Assembly (NCBI GenBank): GCA_964427155.1
Contig: CAYRSC010000003.1
Location: 85,860-149,859, forward strand
Length of the DNA stretch: 64,000 nt
Reading direction: 5' to 3'
Source: Desulfothermus sp964427155
GTDB lineage: Bacteria; Desulfobacterota; Desulfovibrionia; Desulfovibrionales; Desulfothermaceae
How positions within the stretch are numbered: position 1 is the first letter of the stretch; each line of letters begins with the position of its first letter. The notes beneath the pieces are model-generated. The model worked only from the letters and a program-made list of their open reading frames with translations. It ran no database searches and was not told the DNA's origin. This document shows, piece by piece, positions 42,234 through 50,901 of this stretch. Position numbers and translations under genes: made by a program.

Positions 42234-43201
42234 AACAATCTATTACTCCTGAACAATACAACAGATGAGCAAAAAAACAAAACTGTCATCACCCCACAAC
42301 AAAGCAAGAACCTAATGAGCTTCTCCACCCTATCTATGGACCACGGGATTATGGGGGAGGTGGGACCAAGATATGGCTTTATTTTTTCCTCTCCAAAGTA
42401 TCTCCATCTTCCTCCCATGGTAGAAGAGAAACACCACGCCACCGCGGCCATGGGCCATCCTGCATTGGGGCTCTCCATAGAGGAGGCATCCACCAGGGCA
42501 GGGCCTACATAAGATAAGGGGGTGGTGGACCGCTTCTCCACACAACGGCCCAAAAATATCATAAAAAAGCTGATCCTTGCAGGAAGATATCCAAAAACAT
42601 CATCCATTTTTGCCCCTGCCCATCCTATATCCCTCCATCTGGGTGTCCTATAGCCCCACATGGAATCCATGGTACTCACTGCCTTATATATCCACAAAAA
42701 CACCGGCCCCCCCAGAAGGAGATAAAAAAGGGGGGCCACAAATCCATCATTAAAATTCTCTGAAAGGGTCTCTGCAAGGCTAGTGGATATCTGGACCTCA
42801 TCCATCCCAGAGGTATCCCTGCTCACAATATATTGGAGCCTTTCTCTGGCCTCCTCAATCCTTCCCTCCCGCAAGGGATCCACTATTTCTCTGCCCTTTT
42901 CCAGAAGTCCCCCCAGGGAAAGACCTGCATAGGAAAAATAGACCTTAAATAATATACCCAAAACAGGCAAGCCTATCATCCAATATATAACACTACCCAC
43001 CCCCATACAAACAAAAAACAGGCTCAGGGCCCCCCATATCCTCAGGGAAACCACCCCTTGGGTACGGCCTATCCTCTCTAACTCATTCAAGATCCAGCCT
43101 ATGGCCCGCACTGGATGGGGCCAAAGCTCTATGTCCTTAAAAATTAGGTCCAGGACAAATGCAAGGATGATAATCCACCACTCAGCTAACTTCATCCCCA
43201 T
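42230..43201 (-). CDS. cobD: Adenosylcobinamide-phosphate synthase CobD/CbiB
   Basis: 323 residues with several membrane helices. The hallmark H-P-V-R-A-I-G-W lies near residue 29, and E-T-L-S-E-N-F-N-D-G-F-V-A-P and N-A-G-W-P-M-A-A are conserved. It attaches the aminopropanol arm to adenosylcobyric acid in cobalamin synthesis. B12 is needed for the methyl branch of the Wood-Ljungdahl pathway, which fits fhs in this window. It overlaps the trmL end by 10 bases. Confidence 0.94.
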   Translation of the reverse strand: MGMKLAEWWIIILAFVLDLIFKDIELWPHPVRAIGWILNELERIGRTQGVVSLRIWGALSLFFVCMGVGSVIYWMIGLPVLGILFKVYFSYAGLSLGGLLEKGREIVDPLREGRIEEARERLQYIVSRDTSGMDEVQISTSLAETLSENFNDGFVAPLFYLLLGGPVFLWIYKAVSTMDSMWGYRTPRWRDIGWAGAKMDDVFGYLPARISFFMIFLGRCVEKRSTTPLSYVGPALVDASSMESPNAGWPMAAVAWCFSSTMGGRWRYFGEEKIKPYLGPTSPIIPWSIDRVEKLIRFLLCCGVMTVLFFCSSVVLFRSNRLL

Positions 43202-43647
43202 CCCTTTATCTGACGATACGCCTCATACACACAGATTGCCACTGCACTGGAGAGGTTGAGACTACGGGTGGGTCCCCACATGGGGATGGAGACCTTTATG
43301 GGATAGCGATTTAATAGGAAAGGGGGTAATCCCCTAGTCTCTGGCCCAAAGACCAGGAATTCATCACCTGTAAAGGAAATGGAATAGAGGGAGGTGGGGG
43401 AGCGTTTTGTGGTTAGGATAACCTTATCCGCAGAGGGTCTACAAACACTAATAAAGTGATCCCACCCCTTCCACACCTTCAAGGTCAAATAGGGCCAATA
43501 GTCAAGACCTGCCCTTTTAAGATACCTATCCTCCAGACTAAATCCCAGAGGTTCTATAAGGTGAAGGGGAGTATTGGTGGCCACACATAGACGGGCTATA
43601 TTTCCTGTATTAGGCGGTATTTCAGGTTCATAGAGAACTATTTCCAT
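43192..43647 (-). CDS. trmL: tRNA (cytidine/uridine-34 2'-O)-methyltransferase TrmL
   Basis: 151 residues, a minimal SPOUT methyltransferase. The start reads I-V-L-Y-E-P-E-I-P-P-N-T-G-N-I-A-R and the trefoil knot motifs are L-V-F-G-P-E-T-R-G-L-P and R-S-L-N-L-S-S-A-V-A-I. TrmL methylates the ribose at wobble position 34 of tRNA-Leu isoacceptors. It lies directly downstream of a tRNA-Val gene. Confidence 0.92.
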   Translation of the reverse strand: MEIVLYEPEIPPNTGNIARLCVATNTPLHLIEPLGFSLEDRYLKRAGLDYWPYLTLKVWKGWDHFISVCRPSADKVILTTKRSPTSLYSISFTGDEFLVFGPETRGLPPFLLNRYPIKVSIPMWGPTRSLNLSSAVAICVYEAYRQIKGWG

Positions 43648-43681
43648 GAAGGGTCAGGTGGAGATGGGTTAAAATAAAAAA

Positions 43682-43754
43682 TGGGCGGTCAGGGATTCGA
43701 ACCCCGGACTTCCACCGTGTGAAGGTGGCACTCTAACCACTGAGTTAACCGCCC
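43682..43754 (-). tRNA. tRNA-Val (anticodon CAC)
   Basis: 73 bases that fold into a full cloverleaf: acceptor GGGCGGT/ACCGCCC, D stem ACTC/GAGT, anticodon stem CCACC/GGTGG with the 7-base loop TTCACAC (anticodon CAC), a 5-base variable loop, and T arm CGGGG-TTCGAAT-CCCTG. The discriminator base is A and the CCA end is not encoded. It should read GUG codons. Confidence 0.97.
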
Positions 43755-43764
43755 AAACATCTCT

Positions 43765-43793
43765 CTTATATTCCAGAAGGGAAAATAAATCAA
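43765..43793 (-). promoter_or_regulatory. Promoter of the tRNA-Val gene
   Basis: On the minus strand TTGATT (plus 43788-43793) and TATAAG (plus 43765-43770) are 17 bases apart. Transcription would begin about 4 bases before the mature 5' end of the tRNA. Confidence 0.7.
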
Positions 43794-43810
43794 GTCCCCA
43801 CTATCACAGG

Positions 43811-44956
43811 TCAGGAGAGAAATTCCCGCGCCTTTGCCCTGAGTTTATTTTCCATATCTTTCAATATGTAAGATATTTCCAAGATGTCAGATATGCTCTT
43901 ACCCTGCTGAAGCCTGCGATATATCCACTCACAGATATACAGGATGTCTGAATCTGAAAAACCAATGTCTCTTTTATTTTCTGTTACAATAGTAATAATT
44001 TGCTGTCTAAGACGTTCTCTTTCTCTTATTGCATCCTCATACTGTCTGATGGCCTTTTCCCTCTCCTTCTTTATCTCCTCTAGCGCAGGGGAGTCTTTTT
44101 GTCCCTTTGTCTTTAGTTCCTCACATGCCAACCTATATTTATTAACTATCTGATTTAGCACATAATTACAGTGCATACTTCTATCTTCAGCAGCCAGGAA
44201 CTCCCCTATTCTCTTCTCCAGAAAGGGGTCCTTTCCAAAGACCTGAAACAGGGAAGAGAGCTGCCCCACATAATTGGCCAAAAGGTTTAAAAGTTCTCCT
44301 ATCTCCTGTTTAGAGAGGGGGCGCTCATAGGTCTTATTGTCTTTCTTAAAGGTCTTAGTGGTATTTTTTGCCTCCCTGATGAGTTCTTCAATAAAGATCT
44401 TTCCATAATAAGAATACTGTCTCCTTAAGGTAGAGGGATCCATGAGATGACTCAATACCTCTCTCCTGGCCTTCTCCAGGGTATTTCCCTTGAACTTAAA
44501 TCCTATAAGTTCCATGCCATATCTTGCATTAAGGGCCTTTAAGGAGATATCCAGTCTCCCCTGAGGAGAGGAGTTATATATACTTAAAGGGGGATTATAG
44601 CTCTCCAGGATAAAACTGGCCAGGTCCTGAATAAAATAGGGGGTAATAATTCGTTCTCCCACCCATTTCTCCAGTGCCACTGTCTCTGAGGAGGTTTTTT
44701 TTGTCACGCTGGATGCCTTTGAGGGGGAAGGGACAATGGTGGTATTGGCCTCCATAAGGGGCCTTTTAAATATCTTTCCCTTTTCCTCCACTGCGCCTTG
44801 GGCATTTTTGGCAGGAGTTTTCTCAGAAGAGATCTGGGCAGGCACCTGGTTTATTTTCTTCAGTTTTGTGCTCTGTTGAAAGAGATAGCCTCCCACAAAA
44901 CCCGCAATAATCCCCATCACCAGGATGGTTAATACCTGAATGTTCTTTTTACTCAT
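43811..44956 (-). CDS. Membrane-anchored helical protein of unknown function
   Basis: 381 residues; I do not recognise the family. One membrane helix lies near the N terminus (about residues 9-27, I-L-V-M-G-I-I-A-G-F-V-G-G-Y). A low-complexity Ser/Thr/Lys/Pro linker follows to about residue 95, then an all-helical domain, with a charged coiled coil (about 280-325) just before the end. Topology suggests a periplasmic protein tethered to the inner membrane. It is alone on its strand between tRNA-Val and the divergent maf, and starts 188 bases from maf. Confidence 0.65.
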   Translation of the reverse strand: MSKKNIQVLTILVMGIIAGFVGGYLFQQSTKLKKINQVPAQISSEKTPAKNAQGAVEEKGKIFKRPLMEANTTIVPSPSKASSVTKKTSSETVALEKWVGERIITPYFIQDLASFILESYNPPLSIYNSSPQGRLDISLKALNARYGMELIGFKFKGNTLEKARREVLSHLMDPSTLRRQYSYYGKIFIEELIREAKNTTKTFKKDNKTYERPLSKQEIGELLNLLANYVGQLSSLFQVFGKDPFLEKRIGEFLAAEDRSMHCNYVLNQIVNKYRLACEELKTKGQKDSPALEEIKKEREKAIRQYEDAIRERERLRQQIITIVTENKRDIGFSDSDILYICEWIYRRLQQGKSISDILEISYILKDMENKLRAKAREFLS

Positions 44957-45144
44957 GAGATTCCTTCTCCTTCCAGAGAAAAAAAGATACTACAGGGGCA
45001 GTTGCAGGTCAACTTTATCCCAACGGGATTTCATCACTCCTCCACAACATACAGCATTCTTACCTATTAAATTCAAGATGAGAAGTAAAGGGATTTTAGA
45101 ATTTCCCTTGATTAAAGACAAAAATATGGCTACACAACTCCCCC

Positions 45145-45756
45145 ATGAAGGCCAAACAGGGACCCTTTAGAAACAAAAAAAATATCATCCTGGCCTCCAG
45201 ATCTCCACGGCGCCAAAGGCTCCTCACCTCCCTGGGTATATATTTTGAGGTAACTCCAAGCAGGATAAAGGAAGAAAAGGAGGCACCTAGTCCTGAAGAG
45301 ATGGTGCTCACCAACGCCAGAAAAAAGGTCATGGATGTCCACAAAGGGGTTAAAGGGGTAATTCTTGGGGCAGACACCTGTGTGGTGCTAGAAGACTCTA
45401 TCCTTGGAAAACCAAGGGACCATGAGGAGGCATTGTGCATGTTAAAATCCCTCAGGGGAAGATGGCACCAGGTCTTTACTGGCTGTTTTCTCCTGGATAA
45501 CACCAGATCGCCCTTTCAGGAAAAAAACTTTGTGGTCCAATCCAGGGTGTTTATCTCTCCCCTCCCTGAGGAGGTGATTGAGGCCTATATAGCCACATCA
45601 GACCCCTTTGATAAGGCTGGTAGCTATGGAATACAGGGTATAGGTTCATTTCTGGTAAAAGAAATCCAGGGATCTTACACAAACGTAGTAGGACTTCCCC
45701 TCACTGAGGTAGTGGAGGCCCTTATAGACATGGAGGCCATCTATGCCGCAAGATAG
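45145..45756 (+). CDS. maf: Maf-family nucleoside triphosphate pyrophosphatase
   Basis: 203 residues. The hallmark I-L-A-S-R-S-P-R-R-Q-R-L-L lies near the start, and G-A-D-T-C-V, G-K-P-R-D, and F-D-K-A-G-S-Y-G-I-Q-G complete the active site. Maf proteins hydrolyse dTTP/UTP or modified nucleotides and affect septum formation. No clear ribosome site precedes the ATG. Its end overlaps the pgpA start by 14 bases. Confidence 0.92.
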   Translation: MKAKQGPFRNKKNIILASRSPRRQRLLTSLGIYFEVTPSRIKEEKEAPSPEEMVLTNARKKVMDVHKGVKGVILGADTCVVLEDSILGKPRDHEEALCMLKSLRGRWHQVFTGCFLLDNTRSPFQEKNFVVQSRVFISPLPEEVIEAYIATSDPFDKAGSYGIQGIGSFLVKEIQGSYTNVVGLPLTEVVEALIDMEAIYAAR

Positions 45757-46216
45757 ATTAAGACACATAATGGTATCCATTGCCCAGGTTGGTATTGCCC
45801 AATATATAAGATTTGCACCTGGAACCTATGGGGCCCTGGTAGGGGCCATTATAGGATATGTGCTTCTGCTAGGGGGATGGGCTTTTACCCTCTTCCTTAT
45901 CATATGTTTGTTTATCCTGGGATGTATCGCTGGTAACATTGCTGAAAAGGTGCTCTCTCAAAAGGACCCCTCCTCTGTGGTCATAGATGAGGTGGTGGGA
46001 CAATTGGTTACACTTTTATTTATAGCCCCCCCCACCATCTATAGGGTGCTCCTTGGGTTTGTGCTCTTTCGGGGATTTGATATCCTCAAACCCTGGCCCA
46101 TAAAAAAGATGGAGAGTTCCCTGAGGGGTGGTCTGGCCATAATGGCAGACGATGTCCTGGCAGGGGTCTTTGCTGGGATAGTCTCCAGGATATTACTCCA
46201 TCTCTTACACCTCTAA
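45743..46216 (+). CDS. pgpA: Phosphatidylglycerophosphatase A
   Basis: 157 residues with three to four membrane helices. The family motifs are A-P-G-T-Y-G-A-L near residue 26, V-I-D-E-V-V-G-Q near 80, F-R-G-F-D-I-L-K-P-W-P-I near 110, and M-A-D-D-V-L-A-G near 132, which gather the acidic residues of the Mg2+ site. It removes phosphate from phosphatidylglycerol phosphate. It is coupled to maf and followed by a strong hairpin. Confidence 0.93.
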   Translation: MPQDRLRHIMVSIAQVGIAQYIRFAPGTYGALVGAIIGYVLLLGGWAFTLFLIICLFILGCIAGNIAEKVLSQKDPSSVVIDEVVGQLVTLLFIAPPTIYRVLLGFVLFRGFDILKPWPIKKMESSLRGGLAIMADDVLAGVFAGIVSRILLHLLHL

Positions 46217-46224
46217 AAAATAGA

Positions 46225-46251
46225 GTTGGACCCCTACATGAGGGGTCCAAC
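46225..46251. terminator. Hairpin between convergent pgpA and a coiled-coil gene
   Basis: A perfect 11-bp stem, GTTGGACCCCT (46225-46235) with AGGGGTCCAAC (46241-46251), loop ACATG. The T tract lies on the minus-strand side (CTATTTTTT), so it mainly ends the leftward gene, though the stem serves both. Confidence 0.85.
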
Positions 46252-46272
46252 ATAAAAAACATATCCTTTGAG

Positions 46273-46719
46273 CTATTTCATACCCCTCTTTAACTCTTTG
46301 AGCATATTCTCTATCCTGAGAAGTTTTTCTCTCTGGGCCCCCTTCATGTGAGAAGAGAGATATTGGGTCTTTTGAGAGAGTTCATCTAGAATATTTGCAA
46401 ATATCATCTTTCTGGTCTGCTCAGGTAGATTCTCCAGCTTGGCCATCCTGGTCTGAAGTTCTCCCACTGTCTTATCCAGCACCACCACCTGTTTTTTTAC
46501 AGGATATAACTCTGCCACCTTTTTTTCCATGGATCCCACAGTAAGCTTCAGACTAAAATAAAAGACCACCATGAGCATAACTGCAAGGATAGACACAATA
46601 AGGGCCACCTTTCCCATATCTCTCTTTACCTCTCTGAGGATCTCCTCCGGGGCCTTCTCTACCCTATTTGCCCTGGAGTCCCCCTGCTGTAATCTCAATA
46701 TCTTTTCCTTTGCTGCCAT
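46273..46719 (-). CDS. Membrane-anchored coiled-coil protein of unknown function
   Basis: 148 residues; no family recognised. A basic cytoplasmic N terminus (about 1-36) is followed by one membrane helix (A-L-I-V-S-I-L-A-V-M-L-M-V-V-F-Y), and then a coiled coil with regular Leu/Val spacing (about 65-145). It resembles small bitopic envelope proteins that multimerise. AAGGAGG precedes the ATG. It lies 20 bases after the DUF711 gene and is likely its operon partner. Confidence 0.65.
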   Translation of the reverse strand: MAAKEKILRLQQGDSRANRVEKAPEEILREVKRDMGKVALIVSILAVMLMVVFYFSLKLTVGSMEKKVAELYPVKKQVVVLDKTVGELQTRMAKLENLPEQTRKMIFANILDELSQKTQYLSSHMKGAQREKLLRIENMLKELKRGMK

Positions 46720-46738
46720 ATCTCTTCCTCCTTTTTTT

Positions 46739-48112
46739 CTAGTTGGTGAGACTCTGGAGGGGCGCAGGGATACGACCCCCTTTTATAATAAAGTCCCCTG
46801 AACACCCCTTATGGGCCACCTCACATATGGTGGCCTCCCCCAATAATCCTCCAAAATAGGCCTTTTCTCCTGCACCCTTACCTGGCACAGGGATGATTCT
46901 CACCGCAGTGGTCTTCTTATTTATCACTCCAATGGCCATCTCATCAGCTATTATAGCTGAAATGGTCTCTGCAGGCACATCCCCTGGAATGGCTATCATG
47001 TCAAGACCAACAGAACATACACTGGTCATGGCCTCTAACTTTTCCAGGGAAAGATATCCCTTCTCCACTGCTGTTGCAATATTGAGGTCTTCACTCACCG
47101 GTATGAAGGCACCGGAGAGTCCCCCCACATGGGAGCTCGCAAAGGCCCCTCCCTTTTTCACTGCATCATTCAATAAGGCAAGCAGGGCAGTGGAACCTGG
47201 CACCCCAATGCTCTTAAGTCCAAGGCTCTGAAAAATCTCCCCTACACTATCCCCTACATTGGGAGTGGGAGCAAGGGAGAGGTCCACAATACCAAAGGAT
47301 ACCCCCAGACGAGAGGCCACCTCCCGTCCTATTATCTCTCCCACCCGTGTTACCTTAAAGGCAGTGCGTTTTATTATTTCCGACAGGTCTCCTAGGGTCA
47401 AGCGGGGAGTGCTGGCAAGGGCCCTGTCAATAGCCTTTCTCACCACTCCCGGGCCACTTACCCCCACATTTATTACAGCATCAGGTTCCCCTGTGCCCAG
47501 ATACGCCCCTGCCATAAAAGGGATGTCCTGGGGGATATTGGCAAACACACAGAGCTTGGCACAGCTTATCCCATCCCTCTCCCTGCTGAGAAGGGCGGCC
47601 TCTTTTATACACCTACCCATGAGATAAACTGCATCCATATTTATGCCCGCCCTGGAGGATGCCACATTTACCGAGGAGCACACCCTCTCTGTGTGAAAGA
47701 GGGCCTCAGGAATGGCCTCAATAAGGGCCTTATCTCCAGGGGTCATACCCTTTTCCACAAGGGCACTAAATCCCCCAATAAAATCCACCTCTACCTCTGC
47801 CGCCACATTGTCCAATGTCCTGGCCACCTCAACAAGCTCAAGCGGGGAAAAATTTCCCCCGCACACTGCCAGGGGAGACACTGCTATACGCTTATTTACC
47901 ACCTCAATACCAAACCTCTCCCCCACTTCATTACAGATGCTCACAAAATTCTCTCCCACCCTTAAGAGCTTTTCCCTTATCTTTTTGGTAAATCCAGATG
48001 CAGTATCACTAATACAATCAAAGAGATTTACCCCAAGTGTAACAGTCCTCACATCCAGATGCTCATTTTTTACCATCTGGAGCAATTGTAGGACTTCACC
48101 TTCAGAGAGCAT
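46739..48112 (-). CDS. UPF0210/DUF711 (PFL) family protein
   Basis: 457 residues, the normal length for DUF711/UPF0210. These proteins are distantly related to pyruvate formate-lyase-like barrels but lack a clear glycyl-radical loop and have no assigned activity. Conserved glycine-rich stretches include N-V-G-D-S-V-G-E-I-F, G-V-P-G-S-T-A-L-L-A-L-L-N-D-A and F-G-G-L-L-G-E-A. It follows a double-ACT protein by 11 bases; the same pairing of ACT protein and UPF0210 protein is common in Firmicutes and archaea, suggesting that the ACT protein regulates it. Confidence 0.85.
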   Translation of the reverse strand: MLSEGEVLQLLQMVKNEHLDVRTVTLGVNLFDCISDTASGFTKKIREKLLRVGENFVSICNEVGERFGIEVVNKRIAVSPLAVCGGNFSPLELVEVARTLDNVAAEVEVDFIGGFSALVEKGMTPGDKALIEAIPEALFHTERVCSSVNVASSRAGINMDAVYLMGRCIKEAALLSRERDGISCAKLCVFANIPQDIPFMAGAYLGTGEPDAVINVGVSGPGVVRKAIDRALASTPRLTLGDLSEIIKRTAFKVTRVGEIIGREVASRLGVSFGIVDLSLAPTPNVGDSVGEIFQSLGLKSIGVPGSTALLALLNDAVKKGGAFASSHVGGLSGAFIPVSEDLNIATAVEKGYLSLEKLEAMTSVCSVGLDMIAIPGDVPAETISAIIADEMAIGVINKKTTAVRIIPVPGKGAGEKAYFGGLLGEATICEVAHKGCSGDFIIKGGRIPAPLQSLTN

Positions 48113-48123
48113 ATCCTCCTCCT

Positions 48124-48678
48124 CTATATTCTGCAGGTCTCCTCAAATATGCGCTTATGTTGTACTGTTATATCCAGCTCCAGTTCCTGTGCCTTTTTCC
48201 GTAAACTCTCCACAAATTCTGCAAGCCTCACCTCTTCAGGTACATCTACCTCATAGATGGTAATGGTCTTATCAGGAAAGGCAGAGGTCCTATTGATGAA
48301 CTTGAGATTGGTAATATTCACCCCATAACTATACATTATACAACTTATGGCCGCTATAAGTCCCACGCGATCCCTACCAATACTCACCACTACAAATGGC
48401 TCCACATTTATCTGCTTTTCACCTGGCCCCTCCCCCTCAAGGGGTTTGCACATCACCTGCAGACCCTCAGGACGTAAGTCCTTCTCTAAAATGGAACTTA
48501 GCTCCCCCTGGGAAAGCCCCTGAGGAAGAGATACCACAAACATCCCTCCAAATTCCCCCTGCAATACCGTCTGGGAGATATCCTCAATATTACAACCATA
48601 GCGGGCCATTACAGAAGAGACCTTGCACACTATGCCAGGCCTATCCTTGCCCAATACACTTACAACCACCTTGGACAT
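48124..48678 (-). CDS. Double ACT-domain regulatory protein
   Basis: 184 residues holding two ACT domains (about 1-75 and 95-175). The first starts V-V-V-S-V-L-G-K-D-R-P-G-I-V and the second V-V-S-I-G-R-D-R-V-G-L-I-A-A. ACT pairs bind amino acids or similar ligands and often control a partner enzyme. The layout resembles GcvR. I start at the ATG at 48678, 9 bases after GGGAGG; the longer reading frame to 48804 runs through the promoter of the divergent nickel operon and is rejected. Confidence 0.87.
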   Translation of the reverse strand: MSKVVVSVLGKDRPGIVCKVSSVMARYGCNIEDISQTVLQGEFGGMFVVSLPQGLSQGELSSILEKDLRPEGLQVMCKPLEGEGPGEKQINVEPFVVVSIGRDRVGLIAAISCIMYSYGVNITNLKFINRTSAFPDKTITIYEVDVPEEVRLAEFVESLRKKAQELELDITVQHKRIFEETCRI

Positions 48679-48762
48679 CACAATTCCCTCCCTGAAAGGG
48701 CAAAGGTATTTTACCTGAGAGAAAAAATCAACCAATTTAATCCCACCTTTCTCAAAAACCAG

Positions 48763-48823
48763 TTGACATAACAGGACCTTTTGTCTATTAGGGCTCGGTA
48801 ACACATTTCTTGTTATTTTAACA
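48763..48823 (+). promoter_or_regulatory. Promoter and repeated TAACA motif upstream of the nickel operon
   Basis: TTGACA (48763-48768) and TATTAG (48786-48791) are 17 bases apart. TAACA occurs at 48769, 48799 and 48819, and TAACA at 48799-48803 forms an inverted repeat with TGTTA at 48811-48815 just after the expected transcription start. This could be the operator of a nickel-responsive repressor; no classic NikR palindrome is seen. Confidence 0.5.
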
Positions 48824-48850
48824 CAAAAAACCTAAAAGGAGGAGGGTAGC

Positions 48851-49639
48851 ATGATTACAAACAACAAAATCAAAAAAATCGTGATTATGTCAGTGGTGTT
48901 TCTTCTTTATCCTGTCCTATGTATGGCACATTTTGGCACTATTTTAACAAAAAGGACCATGCTGGACCAGGCCCACAGGAGGACCACTGTGATCTTTGCC
49001 TTTCTTCACCCTTTTGAACAGAAGGGTATGGACCTGGCAAAACCCGCCCAGGTTAAGGCAGTAAATCTTACAACTGGGTCAAAGATAGATCTCCTTAAGA
49101 AACTGAGGCCCATTAGTGTGTTAAAACACCGGGCATGGAAGACCACTTTTTATCCCAGAAGGCCAGGGGTATATTGTATCTACATGATACCCAAACCCTA
49201 CTGGGAAGGGGCTGAGGACATCTATATAAAGCACATTACCAAGACATACGTAGCGGCCTTTGGTGAAGAAGAGGGATGGGATAGGCCCCTTGGACTGGAA
49301 GTAGAGGTAGTCCCTTTAACAAGACCATATGGCCTTTATGCAGGAAATGTGTTCCAGGGAAGGGTACTTAAGGCTGGAAAACCTGTAGCGGGGTGTGAGG
49401 TAGAGGTGGAATATTATAATAAAGGAGAAAAGGTCCATGCCTACAATGAATATATGGTAACCCAGGTGGTAAGGACCGATGATAATGGCATCTTCACCTA
49501 TGCCCCTCCTCATGCAGGATGGTGGGGTTTTTCTGCCCTTACCACGGCAGACTATAAGATAAAGCACAAAGGCAGGGACAAAGAGGTAGAAGTTGGAGCG
49601 GTAATCTGGGTCAAGTTCCTCCCCTGGCCTAAAAAATAA
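48851..49639 (+). CDS. nikK: DUF4198-type periplasmic nickel-transport component (NikK)
   Basis: 262 residues. A signal peptide ends near L-C-M-A before H-F. The mature protein thus opens with an exposed His, as in DUF4198/NikK proteins, and continues as a beta-sandwich with G-N-V-F-Q-G-R-V-L-K-A-G-K-P-V-A-G near residue 158 and a Trp/His-rich A-G-W-W-G-F end. NikK is the accessory periplasmic component of some ECF-type nickel transporters. AAGGAGGAGG precedes the ATG. nikM, nikL, nikQ and nikO follow, which supports the nickel assignment. Confidence 0.82.
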   Translation: MITNNKIKKIVIMSVVFLLYPVLCMAHFGTILTKRTMLDQAHRRTTVIFAFLHPFEQKGMDLAKPAQVKAVNLTTGSKIDLLKKLRPISVLKHRAWKTTFYPRRPGVYCIYMIPKPYWEGAEDIYIKHITKTYVAAFGEEEGWDRPLGLEVEVVPLTRPYGLYAGNVFQGRVLKAGKPVAGCEVEVEYYNKGEKVHAYNEYMVTQVVRTDDNGIFTYAPPHAGWWGFSALTTADYKIKHKGRDKEVEVGAVIWVKFLPWPKK

Positions 49640-49654
49640 AGGTGGGTGTGAGTT

Positions 49655-50263
49655 ATGCATATCTCAGAAGGCGTACTATCTCCCCCTATTCTGGCAGTAG
49701 GGGCCGCCATCGCCGTTGGGGGCACCTGGCTTGGGCTTAAACAGACCAAGGCCCATCAGGTGCCCCTGATGGCTGTTCTCACCTCTGCCTTTTTTGTGGC
49801 CTCCCTTATACACGTTCCCATTGGTCCAACCAGTGTACACCTGGTATTGAATGGGCTGGTGGGCATATTATTGGGATTTGGTGCCTTTCCCTCTATTTTA
49901 ATAGCCCTGCTTCTCCAGGCCCTCTTCTTCCAATTTGGAGGGATTATTGTATTGGGGGCCAATACCACCAACATGGCACTACCAGCAGTAATAGTCTATC
50001 TTTTGTTTAAAAGAATGTGCATATCTCCCAAAAGGGGTCTGAGGTTATTGGGAGGATTTCTGGCAGGGGCTATGGCCATATTTCTTGCGGCAATATGCGT
50101 GGCCATGTGTCTATTCTTCACAGGAGATAACTTCATAGCCGCGGCAAAGACAGTGGTGGTTGCCCATATACCCATTATGATAATTGAAGGGATAATTACT
50201 GCCATTGTAGTGGATTTTATCTGGAAGGTGAAACCAGAGATGTTAAATATAGCCACGAGATAA
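49655..50263 (+). CDS. nikM: ECF-type nickel transporter substrate-binding subunit NikM (CbiM family)
   Basis: 202 residues with six to seven helices. The N terminus M-H-I-S-E-G-V-L is the metal site of CbiM/NikM: the amino group, His2 and a later histidine (V-H-L-V-L-N-G near residue 68) bind the Ni2+ or Co2+ ion. The neighbouring nikK and nikL genes favour nickel; cobalt transporters carry cbiN instead. It is the S component of the transporter. Confidence 0.9.
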   Translation: MHISEGVLSPPILAVGAAIAVGGTWLGLKQTKAHQVPLMAVLTSAFFVASLIHVPIGPTSVHLVLNGLVGILLGFGAFPSILIALLLQALFFQFGGIIVLGANTTNMALPAVIVYLLFKRMCISPKRGLRLLGGFLAGAMAIFLAAICVAMCLFFTGDNFIAAAKTVVVAHIPIMIIEGIITAIVVDFIWKVKPEMLNIATR

Positions 50264-50279
50264 GAGGAGAAAAAATACC

Positions 50280-50891
50280 ATGAAAAAGGGATTTATCCTG
50301 TGCGTAGCCATATTAGTAGGAGTGGGATTATATCCCTCAGCAGTTATGGCCCATAGGATTAATGTATTTTGCTGGGTTGAAGAGGCTAAGATTCAATGCT
50401 ATGCCAAATTCTCCACAGGAAATCCTGTAAAGGAAGGAGACTATAAGGTATATGATTCCAAGGGGAAGCTCATATTTGAGGGAAAAGGGGATGCAAAGGG
50501 TAACTTCACCTATAAGATCCCCAAAGATATACTGGAGCATCCCCAGGACCTAAAGGTGGAGTGCATTGCAGAGATGGGTCATAAGAACTTCTGGGTGGTA
50601 AAAAAGGAGGAACTCATGCCTTCTTCAGAGGGAGAAGTAGAAGAGGAATCTTCCCCACCAGAGGAAGGGGTCTCCTCCCCTCAAACAAAAACCCAGGTGG
50701 TGGGCATTGACAAAAAAGAGATGGAACAGATAGTTACCAAGGTCCTGGAGAAGGAATTGGCTCCCATCAAGATGGATCTCGCCATGTTAAAAGAACATCC
50801 TATCCAGATAAGGGATGTACTGGGAGGAATAGGATACATCCTGGGGATAATGGGAATATTTCTCTACTTTAAATCCAGGGAAAACACTTAA
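50280..50891 (+). CDS. nikL: NikL-type accessory membrane protein
   Basis: 203 residues. A signal peptide ends near V-M-A before H-R-I, again exposing an N-terminal His. A beta-domain (about 25-105) is followed by an acidic Ser/Pro linker (about 112-140), a short coiled coil, and one C-terminal membrane helix (about 180-198). This layout matches NikL, which replaces NikN in some nickel ECF systems. It sits between nikM and nikQ and has GAGGAG upstream. Confidence 0.8.
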   Translation: MKKGFILCVAILVGVGLYPSAVMAHRINVFCWVEEAKIQCYAKFSTGNPVKEGDYKVYDSKGKLIFEGKGDAKGNFTYKIPKDILEHPQDLKVECIAEMGHKNFWVVKKEELMPSSEGEVEEESSPPEEGVSSPQTKTQVVGIDKKEMEQIVTKVLEKELAPIKMDLAMLKEHPIQIRDVLGGIGYILGIMGIFLYFKSRENT

Positions 50892-50901
50892 CTCTACAGA
50901 T

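Noticed and set aside
48679..48804. In-frame 42-codon N-terminal extension of the double-ACT protein
   Set aside because: It covers the TTGACA/TATTAG promoter of the divergent nickel operon, lacks a ribosome site, and does not look like ACT sequence; the ATG at 48678 has GGGAGG at a good distance.
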